64,000 nt of DNA from Paenibacillus sp. GSMTC-2017 (GTDB taxonomy: Bacteria > Bacillota > Bacilli > Paenibacillales > Paenibacillaceae): NCBI RefSeq assembly GCF_016019935.1, contig NZ_JAECMT010000005.1, positions 6 through 64,005 on the forward strand, in the 5' to 3' direction. The notes beneath the pieces are model-generated. The model saw nothing but the letters and a program-made list of their open reading frames with translations. It did no database searches and was not told the origin of the DNA. The position numbers and the translations under genes are program-made. Shown here piece by piece: positions 16,914-25,961 of the stretch. How positions within the stretch are numbered: the stretch's first letter is position 1; each line of letters begins with the position of its first letter.

Positions 16914-18500
16914 ATGAACATGATTCGGACCATTTATTTTATTGCACAGGCGGATTTTCTTGAACGAACGAGACAATATTCATTTCTGCTTATGATAGGA
17001 TTTACGATGTTAGCTGCATACTTTTTTGTTCCTCCTGCTGATGCTGGCTATGTTACTTTGTATCTGGAAGAGGTCAGAGGTATTTATAATTCAGCATGGG
17101 TTGGCGGGTCTGTCAGCCTTTCTACAACGATGTTTCTTTCCCTGTTTGGCTTTTATTTGGTCAAAAATAGTATCGATCGTGACAAGCAGAGTAAAGTGGG
17201 GGAAATTATCGCATCTACTCCGATTAAGAAGTTGTACTACATAATAGGCAAATGGATCAGCAACTTTGCTGTGCTGACGATCATTGTCATGGCTATTATG
17301 GTCATCGCACTTATTATGCAATGGGTTCGTGGTGAAGTTATCGAGGTGGAATTATGGCAGTTGTGGTCACCATTCTTATTTATGACGCTTCCAATGATGA
17401 GTGTAATTGCATCTCTTGCATTGTTCTTTGAATCCGTTAAAGTGTTGCAAGGCGGGATTGGGAATGTAATCTATTTCGTCTTTTATATTATCTTTAGCAC
17501 CAGTAAAGTATTTGATTTGCTCGGAACTGGAATTATTACGTCGGATATGATAGCTGACCTTTCAGCGATTAAGACAAGCTACACTGGTACTTATGGCATC
17601 GGAATATTAATTCAAGCGGGGCCTTCAGAAACATTTCTATGGAATGGCGTTGATTGGACGGAAGCGCTCATCAAACAACAGTTAGTTCTTCCGTTAGTTG
17701 CTGTTTTATTGTTGCCGGTGGCAGCGCTTCTGTTTCGTGGTTTTAAAGGGGATACAGGTAGGGGAATTAAAACGAATAATAACAATATAGTTGAGGAAAC
17801 CAAACGGGTAACGTTCTTTCCTCGCATTCGAGCAGTAGAGCTAACTCCAGTGGGAGTAAATGAGTCATTTTGGACTCTTGTACGGGCAGAGTGGTATTTG
17901 ATGATGAAGGGTGCTTCGCTTATCTGGTATATCATCGCTACTATTCTAAGTGTTCTCTGTCTTACACTTCCCGTTGCTTCGTCTTCACAATGGATGATTT
18001 GGCCATTGACCTGGATTTGGCCGATACTGTTATGGTCGAATATGGGCTGTAGAGAAATACGGAATAATACACAGTATATAGTCGCTTCAAGCCCTAGATA
18101 TGTGGCACGACAATTAACTGCCGTTTGGATAGCTGGAGTATTGCTTTCGTTCGTAACTGGCCTGGGCATGGCTATCCGTTTCATATTAGAAGGTGAAGTC
18201 GAGCAACTTATTTATTGGCTAACAGCGGCTGTTTTTATACCGAGCTTGGCACTAGCGTCCGGAGTGTTTACGAGAAGTAATCGTACGTTTGAGGTCGTTT
18301 ATATGCTTATTTGGTATATGGGTCCCTTTAATAAGATGGACTATCTTGATTTTATGGGTACGACTTCAGCAGAAGGAACAACATGGGTTACGAATACCGG
18401 GTTTAATCCTTGGGCGGTAGGTTTCGTTTATTTGATTGTTAGCGCCGGATTGTTAGTTGTTGCATACACATCAAGAAGCCGCTTAGCGCAATCTTCTTAG
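16914..18500 (+). CDS. ABC-2 type transporter permease, large two-block form
   Basis: The 528-residue protein has about twelve membrane helices in two blocks of six, separated by a cytoplasmic linker around residues 275-325 (GDTGRGIKTNNNN). This matches large fused ABC-2 permeases. ATG 16914 (or 16920) is preferred over the in-frame ATG 16866, which lies inside the ATPase gene. No terminator is evident immediately after. The substrate is unknown. Confidence 0.87.
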   Translation: MNMIRTIYFIAQADFLERTRQYSFLLMIGFTMLAAYFFVPPADAGYVTLYLEEVRGIYNSAWVGGSVSLSTTMFLSLFGFYLVKNSIDRDKQSKVGEIIASTPIKKLYYIIGKWISNFAVLTIIVMAIMVIALIMQWVRGEVIEVELWQLWSPFLFMTLPMMSVIASLALFFESVKVLQGGIGNVIYFVFYIIFSTSKVFDLLGTGIITSDMIADLSAIKTSYTGTYGIGILIQAGPSETFLWNGVDWTEALIKQQLVLPLVAVLLLPVAALLFRGFKGDTGRGIKTNNNNIVEETKRVTFFPRIRAVELTPVGVNESFWTLVRAEWYLMMKGASLIWYIIATILSVLCLTLPVASSSQWMIWPLTWIWPILLWSNMGCREIRNNTQYIVASSPRYVARQLTAVWIAGVLLSFVTGLGMAIRFILEGEVEQLIYWLTAAVFIPSLALASGVFTRSNRTFEVVYMLIWYMGPFNKMDYLDFMGTTSAEGTTWVTNTGFNPWAVGFVYLIVSAGLLVVAYTSRSRLAQSS

Positions 18501-18533
18501 TAATGAAGGTGGGTCATTTGTTTAATGTTAAAA

Positions 18534-18779
18534 GATCAGCATACTTGTAGACATTAGTGCTAGCGCACGTTCCGAATTTATAGCTAACGAACCCAATAAC
18601 TCTTATTTGACTAAATTATACGGTTTAAAACGTTTAACGAACTTCAGAATGCTTAATCTGAGCAAAGTGGCTTTATTTCGGCCCCAAAATGCGCGATAGC
18701 GACACTGGAGTTCGTTAAACCAAATTACACGTTATTTTCTACAATATAAGCACAATTCGATTCGTTAGCGGATCAGCAT
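18534..18779. repeat. Nested inverted-repeat intergenic element
   Basis: Outer arms GCTAACGAA (18583-18591) and TTCGTTAGC (18761-18769) enclose inner arms GTTTAACGAACT (18632-18643) and AGTTCGTTAAAC (18709-18720). The sequence GATCAGCAT occurs as a direct repeat at both ends (18534-18542 and 18771-18779). No coding frame is present. The structure is that of a miniature transposon-like or palindromic intergenic repeat. Confidence 0.55.
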
Positions 18780-18800
18780 TTTAGTATCATAACAGGAATT

Positions 18801-18831
18801 AAAGGTCGTCCATACAGCGGACGGCCTTTTT
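18801..18831 (+). terminator. Rho-independent terminator
   Basis: AAAGGTCGTCC pairs with GGACGGCCTTT (one G-T pair) and is followed by T residues. It closes the preceding region before the glycosyltransferase promoter. Confidence 0.7.
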
Positions 18832-18892
18832 CATTGGAGGGGGTGCAATTTTACACCAAATGACATAATTATTAATTTTTACTTGACACATC

Positions 18893-18920
18893 TCGGAGTG
18901 GATACTAAACTTGCTATACT
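18893..18920 (+). promoter_or_regulatory. Sigma-A promoter of the glycosyltransferase gene
   Basis: TTGACA at 18893-18898 and TATACT at 18915-18920 are separated by 16 bp. A ~100-nt leader precedes the start codon at 19028. Confidence 0.7.
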
Positions 18921-19027
18921 TTTATTGCCAAAAAATGCAAAAGAAAGAGGGTGAGCGGAACTATAAGTATACGATCCACCAACTATTTTAAAATGCTAAT
19001 GATGTTAACTAAGAAAGGATGAAATTG

Positions 19028-20089
19028 ATGAGTATAAACCCACTAATAAGTATTATTATGCCTGCCTATAATCGCTCCAGTGTTATAACAAACGCTATTG
19101 ATTCGATAATGAGACAGACTTATACAAATTGGGAGCTTATTGTTGTAGATGATCGAAGTACAGACAATACAAAAGACGTAATAGAAAAACTTACGATAGT
19201 AGATTCTAGAATTAAATATGTAGTTAACAATCGGTCTAAAGGTCCTGGAGGAGCGAGAAACTTCGGTATGCTTTATGCAACAGGCGAGTTTCTTTCTTTC
19301 CTTGATTCTGACGATCAATGGTTTGAAGATCATTTGCAACATAGTTTGGATACGATCCAGCGGACAAATGCAGATGTTAGCTTCGCCTTATGGGTGGAGC
19401 AACATGGTCCAACTAGGCTGCATAATTTCGATAACGAAGTGGAGCAAGAACTTATCGGGAAGATGAGAAAGTTAAACAGGGTAGACGGAGATGCAATCGT
19501 GTTTAAGGAGAGATTGTTTGAGCAATTTCTATCGCATACGAGAAACTTCTTTCAATTGAATACGATGCTGTTCAAGCGGGAGCTCATTCAAAAATACGGC
19601 CTTATTAATGAGGAGTTTTATCTCGGAGAAGATACTACGTTTATTATTCGCTTTTTCGACCATTGCACCATTGCATTAATTACTAAACCGCAATCTGTTT
19701 ACTTTCAATCGCCGGACAGTGTGTACTTCTTCTGTGACCGATGGAAGCTCGACCCTGATTTACTTCACAAAAATAACGTTGTGTTAGATAAATTCGAGGC
19801 GTTAGGTTTGAAGTCTGTTCAAGTAAGATTGCATATCATGGATAGAGTCATAGAAGACAAGCAACTAACTAATAAAAAAGCTTGTATCCAAAACATAAAA
19901 ATAGGTATAGCCAAAAAATACTACACGCTCAGTTACATTAATCGTTATGATAGAGAAAAAGCGATTCGTTATTGCCGACAATCTTTGAAATATAAAGTTA
20001 GCATTTTTAATCTGACATTACTTCTTCGGTTGTTTTTGTCCATTAAAAGTGGGAGCGGTTTTTTGAAGAAAGCAGTCGATCTGTGGTAA
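19028..20089 (+). CDS. Family 2 glycosyltransferase
   Basis: The 353-residue GT-A enzyme has SIIMPAYNRSSVITNAIDS at the N-terminus, IVVDDRSTDNT for nucleotide-sugar binding, and the DXD-type SFLDSDDQW near residue 95. The acceptor half includes NEEFYLGEDTTFIIRFF, with a catalytic-type ED. It has no membrane helix. ATG 19028 has proper spacing from GAAAGGA, while ATG 19019 overlaps it. It stands alone rather than in a polysaccharide cluster, so the acceptor is unknown; a wall or surface glycan is likely. Confidence 0.88.
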   Translation: MSINPLISIIMPAYNRSSVITNAIDSIMRQTYTNWELIVVDDRSTDNTKDVIEKLTIVDSRIKYVVNNRSKGPGGARNFGMLYATGEFLSFLDSDDQWFEDHLQHSLDTIQRTNADVSFALWVEQHGPTRLHNFDNEVEQELIGKMRKLNRVDGDAIVFKERLFEQFLSHTRNFFQLNTMLFKRELIQKYGLINEEFYLGEDTTFIIRFFDHCTIALITKPQSVYFQSPDSVYFFCDRWKLDPDLLHKNNVVLDKFEALGLKSVQVRLHIMDRVIEDKQLTNKKACIQNIKIGIAKKYYTLSYINRYDREKAIRYCRQSLKYKVSIFNLTLLLRLFLSIKSGSGFLKKAVDLW

Positions 20090-20119
20090 TTGCTTCGCAT
20101 CAACAGGAGAGATAAACGT

Positions 20120-20566
20120 ATGATCATAACAGTAAATAATAAGAATGCTGAAGTCGCAAGTGACATACTGAACGTACAACTGCCCGCTTATCGCGTGGAA
20201 GCAGAAATCATTGGATTCGATGGGATTCCGCCGCTTCGAGACACGGTACAGTCGATTATGGAATGCGACGAACAGTTTGTTGGTTATATGACAGATGAGA
20301 AATTAGTCGGCTTTGTCTCGTATCATACACATGATGAAGGTATCGATATTTGCAGACTAGTAGTACATCCTAGCCATTTCCGCAAAGGGATCGCAAAACA
20401 ATTGCTCGCTCACATGATGAGTGGACCAGCCTTAGACAAGAAGGTTCAAGTAAGTACTGGCACTAAAAACGTGCCTGCTAAAACGTTGTATGAGAGCTTT
20501 GGGTTCAAAGAGATTGGAAATATTGAGGTTGCACCAGGCGTATTTATTACGAGGCTTGAACGGTAA
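20120..20566 (+). CDS. GNAT family N-acetyltransferase
   Basis: The 148-residue enzyme has the GNAT core: LVGFVSYHTHDEG strand pair, ICRLVVHPSHFRKGIAKQLL (motif A, R/Q-x-x-G-x-G/A acetyl-CoA loop) and AKTLYESFGFKEIG (motif B). ATG 20120 follows AGGAGAGATAA; an upstream in-frame TTG at 20090 is unlikely. It lies 30 nt after the glycosyltransferase and is probably on its transcript. The substrate is unknown. Confidence 0.88.
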   Translation: MIITVNNKNAEVASDILNVQLPAYRVEAEIIGFDGIPPLRDTVQSIMECDEQFVGYMTDEKLVGFVSYHTHDEGIDICRLVVHPSHFRKGIAKQLLAHMMSGPALDKKVQVSTGTKNVPAKTLYESFGFKEIGNIEVAPGVFITRLER

Positions 20567-20616
20567 CCATCTGGTAATACTAATCATAAGGTACAATTGA
20601 AGATGCTTTAAACATA

Positions 20617-20650
20617 GCCCTTCAGGATACAATTTCCTGTAGGGCCATTT
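20617..20650 (+). terminator. Weak terminator-like hairpin
   Basis: GCCCTTCAGG pairs with CCTGTAGGGC with one mismatch and is followed by CATTT only. It may end the glycosyltransferase-GNAT unit. Confidence 0.45.
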
Positions 20651-20737
20651 AAATTAATTGTCCACCATAGAACTATAGACGGATTTAACGTATAATGTAG
20701 GTTGCGGCAATATAAGCACCTGTAACGGAGTGATCAA

Positions 20738-20923
20738 TTGAGTGCATCGAAGAACAAAGGTGGTACGGGTAGAGGTACTGGCAAAAAGGGCTGGAATCGG
20801 TGGCAAGCTGCCGAGAATAGGGCTAAAAACTCGCCTAAACCTTATAAAAGTAAAGGTACTAAGCGGAAGGAAGGCACTACTGCCACTTCCAATAAGAATA
20901 ATGGCAACAAGTCAGACGCATAA
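20738..20923 (+). CDS. Small basic Gly/Lys-rich protein, DUF3934-like
   Basis: The 61-residue protein starts at TTG 20738 after GGAGTGAT. It is very rich in Lys, Gly and Asn and contains GGTGRGTGKKGWNRWQAAEN followed by AKNSPKPYKSKGTKRK. This resembles the short DUF3934 proteins of Bacillales as I recall them. It is probably disordered and may bind nucleic acid; function is unknown. The next gene begins 39 nt later. Confidence 0.65.
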   Translation: MSASKNKGGTGRGTGKKGWNRWQAAENRAKNSPKPYKSKGTKRKEGTTATSNKNNGNKSDA

Positions 20924-20962
20924 TCAATTTAAGGGATGTAATCCAAAACTAGGAGTGGTAAT

Positions 20963-21268
20963 TTGAGGAAGAATAAACCGATGTCATTTGAAGATTTACT
21001 GAAAGAATTGCAAGAGCAAAAGGCGAATAAAGATGATTCAGCTGAAGCTACACTAGAGCGTGTATTCAATGATTCATTTATGAGTAAAAATTCTGTCTGC
21101 AAAAGCTTTCAAGAGTTTCTAGAGAAGGGCAACTTCCAAGCTTGGACACATGAGGATATCAACTTGATCCCTGAGGAGCTTTGGAATCGCCACGTAGCTA
21201 GAGAAACAAATTTTGCGGATTGGAAGTCTATGCTTGAGACGGCTAATTCGGAGTTTGCAAAAGTATAG
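20963..21268 (+). CDS. Hypothetical acidic small protein
   Basis: The 101-residue protein starts at TTG 20963 behind AGGAGTGG. It is helical and acidic (MSFEDLLKELQEQKANKDDS, then FQEFLEKGNFQAWTHEDI, LIPEELWNRHVA). There is no signal peptide or membrane helix. It is likely co-transcribed with the small basic protein upstream and ends at a strong terminator. I recognise no family. Confidence 0.7.
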   Translation: MRKNKPMSFEDLLKELQEQKANKDDSAEATLERVFNDSFMSKNSVCKSFQEFLEKGNFQAWTHEDINLIPEELWNRHVARETNFADWKSMLETANSEFAKV

Positions 21269-21278
21269 TTATTCGCAA

Positions 21279-21325
21279 AGAGGGTTGGTCATTTGTCTAA
21301 GGACATTTGACCAACCCTTTTTTTA
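21279..21325 (+). terminator. Strong rho-independent terminator
   Basis: AGGGTTGGTCA pairs with TGACCAACCCT and is followed by seven T residues. Confidence 0.85.
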
Positions 21326-21424
21326 GTGGAATGTATTGCTTGAAATATAAGTTTTATGGTTAATTAAGGAAACGGAATGAGATCTTATACCGTATTTGTA
21401 TTATCCAATGACGGAGGTGATTAC

Positions 21425-21559
21425 ATGATAGGAAAAATTGGAAAAATGCTAGTAAAGATTGTTACATATCCAATTGTATTTTTATGGTCGATGATGTTTG
21501 ATCCACAAGGAAATACGGCGATGTTAGTACGAGATATAGTTGAAGATAGGAAATATTAG
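21425..21559 (+). CDS. Small hydrophobic protein, 44 aa
   Basis: ATG 21425 follows a near-perfect ribosome site (GGAGGTGA at 21414-21421). The upstream in-frame ATG 21377 lacks a ribosome site. The 44-residue product has one hydrophobic segment (MLVKIVTYPIVFLWSMMF) and a charged tail ending EDRKY, so it is probably a small membrane protein. It is followed by its own terminator at 21583. Function is unknown. Confidence 0.6.
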   Translation: MIGKIGKMLVKIVTYPIVFLWSMMFDPQGNTAMLVRDIVEDRKY

Positions 21560-21582
21560 TTAAGAACAGTTGACCTAATAGA

Positions 21583-21625
21583 AAAATGGTTGAGCAGGAG
21601 TTCGTCTCCGCTCAACTATTTTTTT
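21583..21625 (+). terminator. Rho-independent terminator
   Basis: GTTGAGC pairs with GCTCAAC with additional interior pairs and is followed by a run of T residues. Confidence 0.75.
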
Positions 21626-21644
21626 GTTAATAATGATCATTATT

Positions 21645-22178
21645 TTAGTGGCTATTGGTCAATTCGAAAAACTTACTAGGATGCTCACGAATATATCGGC
21701 TAATGATTCCGATCGTTACTGGCAATGCGTCAAGCAGCTTTTCGTAAAATATAGAAATCTCTTCTTTTAAGCGGGGGTCTTCGTTAATATCTTCATAAGA
21801 AACGTCGAAATGGTCCAAACTTCGTGGATGATTTCGTCCCTTTAATAAAACGTCCATTTCTTCAACTAATGGAAGTGTATGGCGATCCTCGAAAAATTGC
21901 AGCCCACGAAACAATCCAGTCCATCTTTCCGGCTGTGCCATATAGAGAGCACTCCAATAATAACAATCAGCCTCAGACACCTTTACATGCGAATAGTAGG
22001 TCCAAAAAATGAACAACGCTTTTTGTCCATCACTCAAGTCAGAATAAACAGTCGTTACAAAATCCTCGTTTTCCACCTGAGCCCTTTTGTAGGCTTGAAT
22101 GATAGGCTTAAAGCAAGCAGCCCCTAACTCAAAGTCATTCATCTCATCAAATTGTTTCCCTTCAAATGTTGCTAGCAA
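21645..22178 (-). CDS. Hypothetical protein
   Basis: The protein has about 177 residues from TTG 22178, which has AAGGGGG at the right distance; the longer frame from GTG 22196 starts inside that ribosome site. The sequence is soluble and helical, with ELGAACFKPIIQAYKRAQVE, SDGQKALFIFWTYYSHVKVS and FYEKLLDALPVTIGIISRYI. Aromatic residues are frequent. No signal peptide, catalytic motif or family is recognised. It is monocistronic and convergent with the small-gene group to its left. Confidence 0.7.
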   Translation of the reverse strand: MLATFEGKQFDEMNDFELGAACFKPIIQAYKRAQVENEDFVTTVYSDLSDGQKALFIFWTYYSHVKVSEADCYYWSALYMAQPERWTGLFRGLQFFEDRHTLPLVEEMDVLLKGRNHPRSLDHFDVSYEDINEDPRLKEEISIFYEKLLDALPVTIGIISRYIREHPSKFFELTNSH

Positions 22179-22297
22179 ATAGAATTCCCCCTTCACAAAA
22201 AAACATACTAAATTATGTCATTTTTAGCAATAGAAAAGTTGGATTCGACATCGGAAACATTTTTGTTGATCGCTCTACTCCAGTGAGGTTTAACCGA

Positions 22298-22352
22298 TTG
22301 ACAAGATATGTATTATCCTTTATTATCTAATTTAGTTATAATCTAATTAGAT
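22298..22352 (+). promoter_or_regulatory. Promoter and palindromic operator of the arsR-type operon
   Basis: TTGACA (22298-22303), 17 bp and TATTAT (22321-22326) form a good sigma-A promoter. The perfect palindrome ATCTAATTAGAT (22341-22352) lies over the start of transcription, and a similar half (ATCTAATTTAG) overlaps the -10. Autoregulation by the encoded ArsR-type protein is likely. Confidence 0.65.
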
Positions 22353-22386
22353 GAATATCAAATTAAATAGAGGTGCTCAATTAATC

Positions 22387-23001
22387 ATGCAATTAGATAA
22401 GGTAGTTCAATATCACAAGGCACTCGCTGATCCAACACGAATAAAATTACTAATCCTTCTTGCGGACGGTGAGATGAACGGGCAAGCTTTGGCAGAGAAA
22501 CTTTCCGTTACGCCAGCAACAATCACACATCATGCAGCGAAGCTTAGAGAGGCCAGTTTAATAAATGAAAGAAGAGACAAAAACACGATTTATTTTACGC
22601 TCAACCATTATTTTATTAGCAATAGTGCTAAAGGTACGGAAGCTCTGATCTATAGACATATGTCGGGAGGTATGGAAGGTATGGATGAGGTTCAAACAAA
22701 AGAGGATCAAATGAAAGTAAAAGCGTCAGTTGTTCGAAACTTCTTCACGGCTGAGGGTAAACTGAAAAATATGCCGAGCCAATTAAAGAAAAAACTGATG
22801 GTACTAGAGCATATCGTTTCACAGCTTGAGAGGGGCCGGAAGTATAGTGAAAAAGAGATTAATACATTCATTAAGGGATACTTTGATGATTTTGCGACTA
22901 TTAGGCGTGAGTTCATTATGCATCAATTTATGTATCGGGAAAATGAGGTTTACGAATTAAACCCTGAGGAACTATGGACGAGATGGGAGCTGTTATCATG
23001 A
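22387..23001 (+). CDS. ArsR-type winged-helix regulator with DUF2087 domain
   Basis: The 204-residue protein has an N-terminal ArsR-like winged helix ([20 protein letters not shown], recognition helix [15 protein letters not shown]). Its C-terminal DUF2087 domain includes [20 protein letters not shown] and [20 protein letters not shown]. The metal-binding CXC motif of arsenic sensors is absent. ATG 22387 follows GAGGTG; ATG 22351 would overlap the operator. It is followed by yjbQ-like and TCS genes at short spacing, suggesting an operon. The effector is unknown. Confidence 0.85.
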   Translation: MQLDKVVQYHKALADPTRIKLLILLADGEMNGQALAEKLSVTPATITHHAAKLREASLINERRDKNTIYFTLNHYFISNSAKGTEALIYRHMSGGMEGMDEVQTKEDQMKVKASVVRNFFTAEGKLKNMPSQLKKKLMVLEHIVSQLERGRKYSEKEINTFIKGYFDDFATIRREFIMHQFMYRENEVYELNPEELWTRWELLS

Positions 23002-23396
23002 AGACGTTTAACATATCCACTTCTTATCATGACCAGATGGTTGAAGTAAGCGGTTTGGTTCGGGAAGCAGTCAGAGAGAGCGGTGTGCAAGAAGGGCATG
23101 CCATCGTTTATTGTCCGCATACAACTGCTGGCATCGCTATTAATGAAAATGCCGATCCTGATGTCGTTCGAGATGTACTCCGTAGACTAGACGAAGTTTA
23201 CCCATGGAAGCATAGCCTCGATCGTCATGCAGAAGGGAATACAGCCGCTCATATGAAAGCAATTACAACAGGTACAAGCCAAATGGTACTTATAAGTGGA
23301 GGTCGACTTGTGCTTGGTACATGGCAAGGTATATACTTTTGTGAATTCGATGGGCCAAGATCTCGGAAACTTCATGTGAAGGTAATCAAAGGTTAA
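22998..23396 (+). CDS. YjbQ/UPF0047 family protein
   Basis: The 132-residue protein has the conserved YjbQ core: [40 protein letters not shown] and [16 protein letters not shown]. The histidines form a presumed metal site. E. coli YjbQ has weak thiamin phosphate synthase activity in vitro; the true role is unsettled. ATG 22998 overlaps the regulator stop (ATGA) behind GGGAGCTG, so translation is coupled; the in-frame ATG 22974 lies deeper in the previous gene. Confidence 0.88.
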   Translation: MKTFNISTSYHDQMVEVSGLVREAVRESGVQEGHAIVYCPHTTAGIAINENADPDVVRDVLRRLDEVYPWKHSLDRHAEGNTAAHMKAITTGTSQMVLISGGRLVLGTWQGIYFCEFDGPRSRKLHVKVIKG

Positions 23397-23422
23397 TAAA
23401 AAACCAACAATGGGGATATACA

Positions 23423-24106
23423 ATGACCAAAACGATATTAGTTGTTGAAGATGAGCCGATATTGCGTGAGATCATTAAAGATTATTTTGTAAATGAAGGA
23501 TATATGGTACTCGAGGCGAGTGATGGTAAGGAAGGTTTAACACTTTTTCAAGACAACCAAGTGGATTTGATCGTTCTTGATATTATGCTACCAGAGGTGG
23601 ATGGCTGGTCTGTATGTAGACGTATTCGGAAAACGTCCGATGTTCCGATTATTATGTTGACGGCAAGAGTAGACGAAGACGATACGTTACTTGGCTTTGA
23701 GCTTGGTGCTGATGATTATGTGACAAAGCCTTATAGTCCGCCTGTGTTACTGGCAAGAGCGAAGAGATTACTTGACAGCAGAGCAACAAAAACGACCGAA
23801 TCATCAGAAGAAACGGTAGCTTATAACGGAATACGTATGCATATCCCTTCTCGAACAATTACTGTAGATGGAGAAAACAGTAACCTGACGTATACCGAAT
23901 TTGAGATATTGCATTACTTGATGCTTAACAAGGGAATTGTCGTTACAAGAGAACAGCTCATTATGAAAATTTGGGGTTACGAGTATGCTGGTGATGAGCG
24001 CACTATTAATACGCATATAAGAAATTTGCGGTGTAAGCTTGGCAACAAATCGAAGATGATCTCGACGGTCGTTCGAACCGGTTATAAAATCGATGCCAGC
24101 CTATGA
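23423..24106 (+). CDS. OmpR-family response regulator
   Basis: The 227-residue regulator has Asp in IVLDIMLPEVDGW, Thr in IIMLTARVDEDD, Lys in DDYVTKPYSPP and a C-terminal winged helix ending VVRTGYKIDAS. It starts 26 nt after the YjbQ gene and overlaps the kinase by 4 nt. Direct repeats with 11-bp spacing upstream of the amidase gene at 26050 are candidate binding sites for an OmpR-type regulator. Confidence 0.93.
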   Translation: MTKTILVVEDEPILREIIKDYFVNEGYMVLEASDGKEGLTLFQDNQVDLIVLDIMLPEVDGWSVCRRIRKTSDVPIIMLTARVDEDDTLLGFELGADDYVTKPYSPPVLLARAKRLLDSRATKTTESSEETVAYNGIRMHIPSRTITVDGENSNLTYTEFEILHYLMLNKGIVVTREQLIMKIWGYEYAGDERTINTHIRNLRCKLGNKSKMISTVVRTGYKIDASL

Positions 24107-25887
24107 GAGTAAAAATTGTATGGAAATTGTTCGCTTTGACGACGACATTATGTCTTCTGCTGTTAGCAACGATTTACATCGGACAGACTATTTTCTTTAA
24201 AGAGTATTACGCGCAGCGTAAGCTAAGTGACATTCAAGCAAACATGCAGTCTTTCAAGACGAATTATTTAAATAGCACTGGAAACGACTCGATTCAGAGG
24301 CTAGAGCAAGATTTCTATTTAGAAAATAATGCACGGATTACGACATTAGACAGCAATGGGAGCTTAACAAATGCGCCTGATTTTTATGTTGAAGTGAATG
24401 GAAGAAGATTTAAATCTGAAGTTGAGGAAACGAATACTATAATGACCATACCGCTCTATAATTTGTTGAATATAGAAGAAGCGGATGAGAAGAGGTCTCT
24501 GCTTGAGATTGGAACTACGATTAGAATATTAGGTCTTAATAAAAATAATGGTAATATCCCAGTAAGAATTGCATCCATTGATCCTTCATTCGAATGGAGC
24601 TTTGAAGGTATTGAACAAGTATTTAATGATAAGACAATCAAAACAGGCGTTATGAGCAATTCGATTTCGTTTCATGAAGGAGTTATTACAAAAGTCGAAA
24701 TCCCTGATACCAACGCAGCTACGGGCTTTATCTACTCCAATGAGCTATTTATGAAGAAGATCAAAGAATTTCAAGTGGGATTAATAGTAGACGAAAAAAA
24801 TAACCGTATCGATTCATTGCAAACGATTGAATTTACAGAGAATAATGTAAAATATAATCTGCTTATCGATCCAATTAAAAACAAAGATGGCTCAACAGTA
24901 TATGTATTTGCGATGGCATCGCTTCAGCCTGTTGATGAAGCAGTTCAGATGCTTAAAGAATATTATGGATACCTTGTTTTGTTTGCATTGCTGCTTATTC
25001 TGCTAGCATCATTCTATTATTCAAAAAAAATCGCGAAGCCATTATTGCAAATTAATAAAACGACGCAAAAAATTGCCGGCTTAGACTTTTCGGAGCGCAT
25101 ATCGATATCTTCGAAGGATGAGATTGGTGACCTGTCGCAAAATATTAATTTGTTATCGAGCACGCTGCATTCCTACATCGTGCAGTTGCGGCAGGATATC
25201 GAAAAGGAGAAGCAGCTTGAGAACACGCGGAAAGAATTTATTTCCGGCGTTTCACATGAACTCAAGACACCTCTGAGCATAATGAAGAGCTGCATTTCGA
25301 TCTTAAAAGATGAGGTCGCTACCCATAAGAGAGAACATTATTTTGAAGCGATGGAGAAGGAAGTCGACAAGATGGATCTACTCATCGTCGATATGTTGGA
25401 CCTCGCTAAATTCGAGTCGGGTACGTATAAGATGGTGATGGATGACTTTTATATTGATAAAGTAGTCGAAAACATCTGTGATCAGCTTTATCTGAGCATT
25501 GCAGAGAAAGAGCTACACATCCAGCAATCCCTTCTCCCTGTTGAAGTTGTGGCGAATCAACATCGTATTGAACAGGTTATTACTAATTTTATGACGAATG
25601 CGATTCGGTACACACCTCAGTATAATGCGATTATCGTCTCCACTGTCGATGAGATAAACAAAATTAGAATAAGTGTAGAAAATAAAGGTGCTCACATCCC
25701 AGCGGAACAGCTCGATAAAGTGTGGGATCGTTTTTACCGTGGTGACGCCTCTCGCCATCGTTCCCAAGGGGGAACGGGTATAGGTCTAGCCATTTCGAAA
25801 AACATTTTGGAACTGCATGGAGCATCTTATGGAGCGTACAATTCAGAAGACGGTGTTGTATTTTACTTTTACCTAAATAAAAAATGA
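24103..25887 (+). CDS. Sensor histidine kinase with large extracellular domain
   Basis: The 594-residue kinase has a first membrane helix near residues 6-28, a ~255-residue extracellular region and a second helix near 286-306. HAMP follows, then His in SGVSHELKTPLSIMKSC (about residue 384), N-box VITNFMTNAIRYTP, and G2 GGTGIGLAIS. The extracellular part has no recognised family. Organisation resembles envelope-stress kinases such as VanS. It overlaps the regulator by ATGA and ends at a strong terminator. Confidence 0.93.
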   Translation: MRVKIVWKLFALTTTLCLLLLATIYIGQTIFFKEYYAQRKLSDIQANMQSFKTNYLNSTGNDSIQRLEQDFYLENNARITTLDSNGSLTNAPDFYVEVNGRRFKSEVEETNTIMTIPLYNLLNIEEADEKRSLLEIGTTIRILGLNKNNGNIPVRIASIDPSFEWSFEGIEQVFNDKTIKTGVMSNSISFHEGVITKVEIPDTNAATGFIYSNELFMKKIKEFQVGLIVDEKNNRIDSLQTIEFTENNVKYNLLIDPIKNKDGSTVYVFAMASLQPVDEAVQMLKEYYGYLVLFALLLILLASFYYSKKIAKPLLQINKTTQKIAGLDFSERISISSKDEIGDLSQNINLLSSTLHSYIVQLRQDIEKEKQLENTRKEFISGVSHELKTPLSIMKSCISILKDEVATHKREHYFEAMEKEVDKMDLLIVDMLDLAKFESGTYKMVMDDFYIDKVVENICDQLYLSIAEKELHIQQSLLPVEVVANQHRIEQVITNFMTNAIRYTPQYNAIIVSTVDEINKIRISVENKGAHIPAEQLDKVWDRFYRGDASRHRSQGGTGIGLAISKNILELHGASYGAYNSEDGVVFYFYLNKK

Positions 25888-25903
25888 AACGAATTGTAAT
25901 GGT

Positions 25904-25952
25904 AAAGCTGTCCCTAAAGTAGTTTATTCTACTTCAGGGACAGCTTTTTTTA
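25904..25952 (+). terminator. Strong rho-independent terminator
   Basis: AAAGCTGTCCCTAAAGTAG pairs almost fully with CTACTTCAGGGACAGCTTT and is followed by a T-run. It ends the arsR-yjbQ-TCS operon. Confidence 0.88.
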
Positions 25953-25961
25953 ATTCTTTAT

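Noticed and set aside
17612..18184. 190-codon minus-strand frame inside the ABC-2 permease gene
   Set aside because: It is fully antisense to a well-supported membrane protein, without a ribosome site.
21629..21644. Perfect palindrome AATAATGATCATTATT, similar to a Fur box
   Set aside because: It lies between a terminator and the end of a convergent gene, so it cannot control either promoter; the central spacing also differs from the 7-1-7 Fur motif.
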